Part shown: positions 34,587-39,300 of the stretch, piece by piece
Layout of the letters: each line of letters starts with the position of its first letter
Numbering within the stretch: position 1 is the stretch's first letter
NCBI GenBank assembly: GCA_964511215.1
Contig: CAZEER010000013.1
Span: forward strand, 1-39,300
Source of the DNA: CAZEER01 sp964511215
Lineage (GTDB): Bacteria > Fidelibacterota > Marinisomatia > Marinisomatales > UBA1611
Direction: 5' to 3'
Length of the DNA: 39,300 nt
Translations under genes and position numbers: made by a program
Notes under the pieces: model-generated
Told to the model about the DNA's origin: nothing
What the model saw: the letters and a program-made list of their open reading frames with translations, nothing else
Databases searched by the model: none

Positions 34587-36200
34587 TCAAGATAATTTTA
34601 ATAAAAATTTCTTTTTTAATATGGATTTTCGATTTTCTGGATTAAAAAAATTCTTTTTTAATTTACTGATACGTGTGTGTTCAAAAATTTTTAATATTTC
34701 AACACTTTGATTAGATTGTAATAAACTATTGTAACCTTCTTCATTCGTATAAATAATCATAGGTTTGTTCAATTGTTCTGATTGAAAATATTCATTATTT
34801 ATATATTTTGTATTTAAATCCAAATAAAAATTAAATGAACGACTTTTATATGTTTTATTATCTTTATAAAAATAAAGACTATCTATATCAGCGTTTAAAC
34901 TTTTAAGATACTTTGCAGCTTTTGATTGTGACTGGTAATTCATCAAAGGCTTTATGAAACCAATATTAAATGCATAATTAAATAATATACTTATGGCAAC
35001 TGAGGGAATTAACAGTCTTACCAGATTATCATTTTTCGAGTACAAATGCCAGTATCCAAATACCATTAAAATTATTAATGGTATGAAAAAAAACGATATT
35101 TTGGGAGGGAATACATATGAGACTAATCCAAATATAAAAATTAACATGAAAATAGAAATACCTACCTGGATCAAATATATCCTTAAGTATGTTTTTACAT
35201 GTTGACAATATTCAACAATAATAATACTCGTGAGGATAGAAGCAAAGGGGAAAACACAATATATGTAATGCGGTAATTTATAATTAGATAAGGATAGCAG
35301 AACTAGTGGCACAAAAAATCCAGCGTATGAGACTATTTCTATTTGACCTTCAGGCCATTTTCTAAATAATAGATCTTTTGTACATCTAAAAAAGGACCAT
35401 ATAAAAATACCAGTCCACGGAAGAAATGAATACAGAAATACATTAAATAAATAGAACGGCCCCGTATTATTTGACCATCCACTTGCTCCTGTTATTCGTC
35501 CAAAACTCTGGGTCCAATAAAAAAATTCTAAGCCATAAAAACCAAACTGTGTATATAAACCATAAGACATCGGTAGCAAACAAAATATTATAATTAAAAT
35601 CCCTGCAAATAGTTTAATATCAAATATAAGATTTATTTTTTTTTTCATTAATAAATCAATACCAATGATAGCTAATGGTATAACCATTCCTAAAGGTCCT
35701 TTCCCCATCATCGCAAATGAAATTGCAATACAACTTAAAACAAGGTTTCTCCATTTATTATTTTTAAAAAATAAATCCAATTGCCATATAGCTGTCATCA
35801 TGGGGCCCATCATATAAATTTCAGTTCGTACGTCACCATTCATAATACACAACCCAATACAAGATGAAAGGACAACTGTTGCTGTGTATGCTACTTCTTT
35901 TGAGTAATACAATCTTGAAAATTTGAATGTTGAATATATAGTTAATAGTGAAAAAAGAAGTGATGGTAATCTATAAACTATATCTGAAGCTCCAAAAATT
36001 TTAAAAAATAAAGCTGAGCACCAGAATATCAATGGGGGTTTATCTAAATAAAAACTCCCATTATCAAAAATATGCAAGATATTATCACCTCTTAATAGTT
36101 CTCTACTTATTGATGCATATTGCATTGCATCTATTTCCATCATAGGATTAAACAGTACAAATATGTAACTGCTAAACAAAATAAAAATCATATACTGCAT
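34587..36200 (-). CDS. ArnT/PMT-like membrane glycosyltransferase (GT83)
   Basis: Integral membrane transferase of 537 residues with about 11-12 hydrophobic segments. It moves a sugar from a polyprenyl-phosphate donor onto an extracytoplasmic acceptor; in E. coli ArnT the acceptor is lipid A. The first loop carries the acidic motif EIDAMQYASISRELL and the KPPLIFW segment (about 52-58) diagnostic of this superfamily. Later loops include GRITGASGWSNNTGPFYLF and KLPHYIY. The C-terminal soluble part (about 425-537) is lysine-rich. ATG at 36200 is preferred over the TTG one codon before. It sits 13 nt behind xth and 31 nt before its probable donor-synthesising GT2 partner. Confidence 0.9.
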   Translation of the reverse strand: MQYMIFILFSSYIFVLFNPMMEIDAMQYASISRELLRGDNILHIFDNGSFYLDKPPLIFWCSALFFKIFGASDIVYRLPSLLFSLLTIYSTFKFSRLYYSKEVAYTATVVLSSCIGLCIMNGDVRTEIYMMGPMMTAIWQLDLFFKNNKWRNLVLSCIAISFAMMGKGPLGMVIPLAIIGIDLLMKKKINLIFDIKLFAGILIIIFCLLPMSYGLYTQFGFYGLEFFYWTQSFGRITGASGWSNNTGPFYLFNVFLYSFLPWTGIFIWSFFRCTKDLLFRKWPEGQIEIVSYAGFFVPLVLLSLSNYKLPHYIYCVFPFASILTSIIIVEYCQHVKTYLRIYLIQVGISIFMLIFIFGLVSYVFPPKISFFFIPLIILMVFGYWHLYSKNDNLVRLLIPSVAISILFNYAFNIGFIKPLMNYQSQSKAAKYLKSLNADIDSLYFYKDNKTYKSRSFNFYLDLNTKYINNEYFQSEQLNKPMIIYTNEEGYNSLLQSNQSVEILKIFEHTRISKLKKNFFNPENRKSILKKKFLLKLS

Positions 36201-36213
36201 CAATTAAAAATAA

Positions 36214-36978
36214 CTATACTGCAAGAGTAAGGGAAATCGGGCAGTGGTCAGAACCCAACACATCATGTTGGATGTCTGCATCTATACATTTATCTAGCAT
36301 TTCTTGATTTACAAAAAAATAATCAATCCTCCACCCTACATTCCGTTCTCTCGCACCAAATCTATATGTCCACCAAGAATAACGTCCTCCTTCATCATGG
36401 AATAATCTAAAAGTATCCATCCATCCATGAGAAATATAAAGATCTAATTTTTCTCTTTCTATTGGCATAAAACCTGATGTGTTAATATTTTCTTTTGGCC
36501 TAGCTAAATCAATTGGTTGATGTGCCGTGTTCCAATCTCCAGTTACTATAACATTATTACCCGATTCTACATGCTCATTGATTATAGGTAACAGATCATC
36601 ATAAAAATCCAACTTATACTTTAAGCGATTATCATCTTTTTGACCATTTGGAAAATAAATATTAAATAATAAAAAACCTTCATGTTCTGTAATAAGAACT
36701 CTACCTTCATCATCATATTTTCTAATACCTAAACCTTCTTGAATATAGAGAGGTTCATGTTGACAAAATGTTGCAACACCACTATAACCTTTTTTAATTC
36801 CTGAATGCCAGTAAGTATGATATCCATGATCATAAAGTATTTCCGATGTAAGCTGTTCTTTGTGCGCTTTTGTTTCCTGCAGACAAATAATATCAGGTTT
36901 TTCTTTCTCTAAATATTGTGGGAATCCTTTTTTGAAAGCTGCTCTTACACCATTTACATTCCATGAAATGAGTTTCAT
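36214..36978 (-). CDS. xth: exodeoxyribonuclease III / AP endonuclease
   Basis: Class II apurinic endonuclease and 3' exonuclease of base-excision repair, 254 residues. Motifs in order: WNVNGVRAAFKKGF (6-19), metal-binding E35 in LQETKA, the catalytic GDWNTAHQPIDLA loop and the closing GSDHCPI with D244 and H245. The ATG has AAGGA 8-9 nt upstream. First gene of a three-gene minus-strand run with the ArnT-like transferase and its GT2 partner; the functional link is not obvious. Divergent from the zinc-ribbon gene across 99 bp of very AT-rich DNA. Confidence 0.96.
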   Translation of the reverse strand: MKLISWNVNGVRAAFKKGFPQYLEKEKPDIICLQETKAHKEQLTSEILYDHGYHTYWHSGIKKGYSGVATFCQHEPLYIQEGLGIRKYDDEGRVLITEHEGFLLFNIYFPNGQKDDNRLKYKLDFYDDLLPIINEHVESGNNVIVTGDWNTAHQPIDLARPKENINTSGFMPIEREKLDLYISHGWMDTFRLFHDEGGRYSWWTYRFGARERNVGWRIDYFFVNQEMLDKCIDADIQHDVLGSDHCPISLTLAV

Positions 36979-37027
36979 AATTATGATCCTTAATTAAAAA
37001 TTAATTTCTATTTTATATCACTCTTTT

Positions 37028-37033
37028 TATAAT
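37028..37033 (+). promoter_or_regulatory. candidate -10 element for the zinc-ribbon/grxD pair
   Basis: A perfect TATAAT lies 45 nt before the ATG at 37078, in the 99-bp divergent gap with xth. No convincing -35 sits at 16-18 bp (best TTTCTA, three matches). In AT-rich DNA such a hexamer can arise by chance. Confidence 0.3.
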
Positions 37034-37077
37034 AAAGAATTTATTTAACTTTTATTAACATTTATTTAGAATTAGTT

Positions 37078-37551
37078 ATGGCACAAAAACGAAAAGCAAT
37101 AGGTAAAAGAACGCAATTATCCAAATTCAAAGAATATAAATTTGAAATAAATGTAATTATATTATTAGGGGTGGGAATATTTCTTTTAGTAGAAGACTTT
37201 GAGATTAAACACTTTATAGCAGTTCGTATTAGATTTATTCTTATTTCCATTGCAGATATAATAGGTATTTTACGCGATTCTATTATCAATAATATCAAAT
37301 TACTCGAGATGTCTGATTTAGTAGGTATTATATTTATTACTTTTGCTATTTTTCTTATTGTTAATCGGTGGCGTGAAAAAATAATAAATCAATTTTCAGT
37401 ATTAATAGAATGTCCAAAATGTGGTGAAAAACTTCATCGAATACATAAAAATAATTTTCAAAGATTTTTTGGTTTATTATTCTTTCTAAATATAAAAAAC
37501 TATAAATGTAATTCCTGCGCATTCAAGGGATTTAAACTAACTAAGCAATAA
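37078..37551 (+). CDS. small two-TM membrane protein with C-terminal zinc ribbon
   Basis: A 157-residue protein of no recognised family. A basic N-terminus (about 1-20, KRKAIGKRTQLSK) precedes a membrane segment around 24-38; a second lies at about 79-96 (LVGIIFITFAIFLIV). The C-terminus has two cysteine pairs, CPKCGE (about 110-115) and YKCNSC (about 142-147), spaced as in a zinc ribbon. It is probably an inner-membrane protein with both ends in the cytoplasm. It is followed by grxD after 18 nt and likely co-transcribed with it; whether the cysteine pairs bind zinc or are redox partners of the glutaredoxin is open. Confidence 0.75.
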   Translation: MAQKRKAIGKRTQLSKFKEYKFEINVIILLGVGIFLLVEDFEIKHFIAVRIRFILISIADIIGILRDSIINNIKLLEMSDLVGIIFITFAIFLIVNRWREKIINQFSVLIECPKCGEKLHRIHKNNFQRFFGLLFFLNIKNYKCNSCAFKGFKLTKQ

Positions 37552-37569
37552 ATTATAAAGGAGAATTAA

Positions 37570-37884
37570 ATGGAATTAAAAGAAATGATAATCAATGATA
37601 TTAATAATAATCGTATTATTCTTTATATGAAAGGAACGAAGGAAATGCCTATGTGTGGTTTTTCCAATTCTGTGGTGCAAATACTAAATCATTATGGAGT
37701 TGAATACAAAGATGTTAATGTACTTGAGGATCCAATGATAAGAGTCAAACTTAGTGAATACTCTAATTGGCCTACTATTCCTCAACTATTTGTTAAAGGT
37801 GAATTAATTGGTGGTGCTGATATCGCCATGGAACTTCATCAGAATGGCAATCTTCTTGATATTCTTGATACATCAGAAAAATAA
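37570..37884 (+). CDS. grxD: monothiol CGFS glutaredoxin (Grx4/GrxD type)
   Basis: A 104-residue single-domain monothiol glutaredoxin that carries and hands over [2Fe-2S] clusters. The signature is KGTKEMPMCGFS (21-32) with active C29, followed by the WPTIPQLFVKGELIGGADI segment that binds glutathione. An AAAGGAG ribosome site six bases before the ATG is the strongest on this strand. It fits the window's demand for iron-sulfur clusters (LipA, HemW), although it is not in their operons. No terminator of quality is visible in the 88 bp before tRNA-Glu. Confidence 0.97.
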   Translation: MELKEMIINDINNNRIILYMKGTKEMPMCGFSNSVVQILNHYGVEYKDVNVLEDPMIRVKLSEYSNWPTIPQLFVKGELIGGADIAMELHQNGNLLDILDTSEK

Positions 37885-37972
37885 TGAATTGTAATAGAAA
37901 AATGAGTTGGAAGAGGCTTTTTTTATAGGATAAATTTCCCTGCTATATTCTATAAAATTGTTAACTATTTTT

Positions 37973-38044
37973 GGCCCGTTCGTCTAGTGGTTAGGACTCC
38001 AGGTTTTCATCCTGGCAACAGGAGTTCGATTCTCCTACGGGCTA
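37973..38044 (+). tRNA. tRNA-Glu (anticodon TTC)
   Basis: A full cloverleaf of 72 bases: acceptor GGCCCGT/ACGGGCT, D arm GTCT/GGAC, anticodon stem CCAGG/CCTGG with loop TTTTCAT (anticodon TTC, glutamate), T arm AGGAG/CTCCT around TTCGATT. CCA is not encoded. A TATAAA about 16 nt upstream could be its -10. Confidence 0.95.
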
Positions 38045-38078
38045 CTTAAGCCTCACATTTATTGTTTGGTCTTTATTT

Positions 38079-39242
38079 TTATGTATCATCATCTCGCTTT
38101 ACATAAACTAAAAATCGTGATTCAAAAGAACTATAAAAAACTCCAAGTCCTCCTTCAAAATTCGAGTCAGGCAATAAATATATATTTTGCCCAACAGGGT
38201 CACCACTGAAATATTCAAAATATGATTCACTTGTTGCTTTAAAAGTCATGAGGTTTAATCCATAATAATCAAAATAAAGCCACATGATTTGTGTGGGCGA
38301 TTCTTCAATATTCCATTGCCAGGGATTAACCCTATATGGAATATTTTCCTCTGTCCTTGGATAAGATCCTTTCCAAACCCTAAATCCTAAAGTTGTATCG
38401 TATATTAGATTTATAAAAACACTATCTCTAATTTCATTAAAATTATAGTCATAAAACAAACCACTATCTGAGTCTACAAAACTTGGAGCATTCATATTAC
38501 CTATAGTCTGTAAAGGTTCTAAACTTTTTTTATCTGCATCTATTGCATAGCTTAAAATTTTAATAGTTTGATAATTCTCCGAATCAAAATCGACACCAAA
38601 CATCGGGTAACTCGCAAAACTTTTTGTGAAACAATCTCCAAAACGATACGTAACAGTATCAATATTAATTTCATTTTGATAAATAAAATTTTCAGTGTCT
38701 GATGCCAATAACAATAACTGTTCAATAGATAGGCTATCTAAATTATTTACATCTATATTACCTGTCTCCAATACAGAACCATCTGGACAAATATAATCAC
38801 CCAAATCTGCTGAACGAATATTCATTTCCGCTGGAACTGAAGTCTCGGCAATCACGGAATCCATATTATGGTTCACAACTAACCGATATGTTTCCCCTGG
38901 CTCAATTATATAATTCCAGTAATTCACTAAGTCATCGGAGGAAGCTTCATCAGAAATAGGGAAATATTTCCCAGGTCCTACGTTATAAAATTCGAGGACA
39001 CTATCAGTTGAATTTTCAATTAATCTCACTCGGGCATCATCGATCCACAAATCACTCGTTTGGACATTTTCCTGAATACCTGCTGTTTTAGAAACAAGTA
39101 CTGTGTCAATCACAGGAAAGTTAGCTGAAATAGAAGCAAAGATTACTAGCTTGTCTTCATATTCTAATTTCTCTTCATCAAAACTACAAGACTGAAAGAT
39201 TAACACTATCATAATAAATTTAATTATATGTAAATATTTCAT
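38079..39242 (-). CDS. DUF4249 lipoprotein, partner of a TonB-dependent receptor
   Basis: With ATG at 39242 the protein has 387 residues. A signal peptide ends in a lipobox-like IFQSC with lipidated C19, so it is an outer-membrane lipoprotein. The following region (EDKLVIFASISANFPVIDTV, then a beta-sandwich and EPGETYRLVVNH) is the pattern of DUF4249 proteins, which in Bacteroidetes-like genomes commonly follow TonB-dependent receptors. The start has GGGAG 7 nt upstream, lying inside the last codons of the preceding receptor gene. A TTG eight codons earlier is rejected because it would overlap that gene and dilute the signal peptide. Likely helps bind a substrate for the receptor; substrate unknown. 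Confidence 0.85.
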   Translation of the reverse strand: MKYLHIIKFIMIVLIFQSCSFDEEKLEYEDKLVIFASISANFPVIDTVLVSKTAGIQENVQTSDLWIDDARVRLIENSTDSVLEFYNVGPGKYFPISDEASSDDLVNYWNYIIEPGETYRLVVNHNMDSVIAETSVPAEMNIRSADLGDYICPDGSVLETGNIDVNNLDSLSIEQLLLLASDTENFIYQNEINIDTVTYRFGDCFTKSFASYPMFGVDFDSENYQTIKILSYAIDADKKSLEPLQTIGNMNAPSFVDSDSGLFYDYNFNEIRDSVFINLIYDTTLGFRVWKGSYPRTEENIPYRVNPWQWNIEESPTQIMWLYFDYYGLNLMTFKATSESYFEYFSGDPVGQNIYLLPDSNFEGGLGVFYSSFESRFLVYVKRDDDT

Positions 39243-39243
39243 T

Positions 39244-39300
39244 TTAAAACTCCCACGTAAATCCAAAGGTCGGTATAATTGGAAAGAGAGAGAGGTCTCT
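39244..39300 (-). CDS. C-terminal end of a probable TonB-dependent outer-membrane receptor (partial)
   Basis: The last 18 codons and stop of a gene entering from the right edge. The peptide ends PTFGFTWEF, an alternating aromatic pattern with terminal phenylalanine as in the final strand of outer-membrane beta-barrels. The stop lies one base before the DUF4249 start, and the DUF4249 ribosome site lies within these codons. The receptor assignment rests on this ending plus the DUF4249 neighbour; most of the gene is outside the window. Confidence 0.6.
   Translation of the reverse strand, partial: RDLSLFPIIPTFGFTWEF

Noticed and set aside
37062..37298. 78-codon minus-strand open frame antisense to the zinc-ribbon gene
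   Set aside because: The plus-strand frame has a sensible start, cysteine pairs and a downstream partner; the antisense frame has no features.
37905..37924. Possible terminator after grxD (AGTT/GGCT around a 6-base loop, then seven T)
   Set aside because: The stem is only four pairs with two G-U pairs; too weak to call without transcript data.
1..39300. CRISPR arrays, insertion sequences, prophage or toxin-antitoxin genes
   Set aside because: No regularly spaced repeats, transposase, integrase, phage structural or toxin-antitoxin-like proteins were seen on either strand.

Overview
The window reads as AT-rich, gene-dense chromosome from a free-living Gram-negative bacterium of the Fibrobacteres-Chlorobi-Bacteroidetes side of the tree. 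My best guess is a marine Candidatus Marinimicrobia (SAR406)-like lineage. The reasons are YPNPFN-type C-terminal sorting domains and a C-terminal dockerin on secreted proteins, a TonB-receptor tail followed by a DUF4249 lipoprotein, an alpha-beta fused 2-oxoacid dehydrogenase E1, many starts without a clear Shine-Dalgarno, and very tight gene packing. The lineage is inference; no rRNA is present. Nearly everything is on the minus strand; only hemW, a small zinc-ribbon membrane gene, grxD and tRNA-Glu are on the plus strand. No stretch longer than 300 bases lacks a gene, and I see no insertion sequence, prophage, CRISPR array or origin.

Region by region (transcription mostly right to left): 1-2.5 kb holds a truncated tRNA-Val and lon. 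2.6-11.45 kb is a nine-gene operon with gaps of 0-6 nt or small overlaps: PTPS/QueD-like protein, YhhQ-type queuosine-precursor transporter, folE, lpdA, lipB, fused E1, E2, an unassigned SAM methyltransferase and lipA. It joins pterin/queuosine supply to a complete lipoyl-dependent 2-oxoacid dehydrogenase with its own lipoate synthesis. 11.65-14.86 kb is a compact set of poorly known genes (putative lipoprotein, 325-aa unknown, metallo-beta-lactamase-fold hydrolase, DUF309, receiver-like protein). 14.9-20.6 kb carries three secreted proteins (a Fn3/sorting-domain protein, an S8 protease, an M14 carboxypeptidase with dockerin), followed by a mitochondrial-type citrate synthase at 20.6-21.9 kb.

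22.1-32.5 kb is the most interesting part: a one-directional surface-glycan cluster. It encodes myo-inositol-1-phosphate synthase, a CTP:inositol-1-phosphate cytidylyltransferase-like enzyme, three CDP-glycerol-glycerophosphotransferase (TagB/TagF)-like proteins, GT4 and GT2 glycosyltransferases, a second LicC-like nucleotidyltransferase, and upstream an MsbA-like ABC exporter and a GNAT protein. Together these could make CDP-inositol and polymerise or transfer phosphoinositol onto a cell-surface glycan, a teichoic-acid-like chemistry in a Gram-negative setting. I do not recognise this as a described system.

32.6-39.3 kb holds hemW, a polyprenyl-phosphate sugar synthase/ArnT-like transferase pair behind xth, a zinc-ribbon membrane protein with a CGFS glutaredoxin, tRNA-Glu, and a DUF4249 lipoprotein behind the last 18 codons of a probable TonB-dependent receptor.
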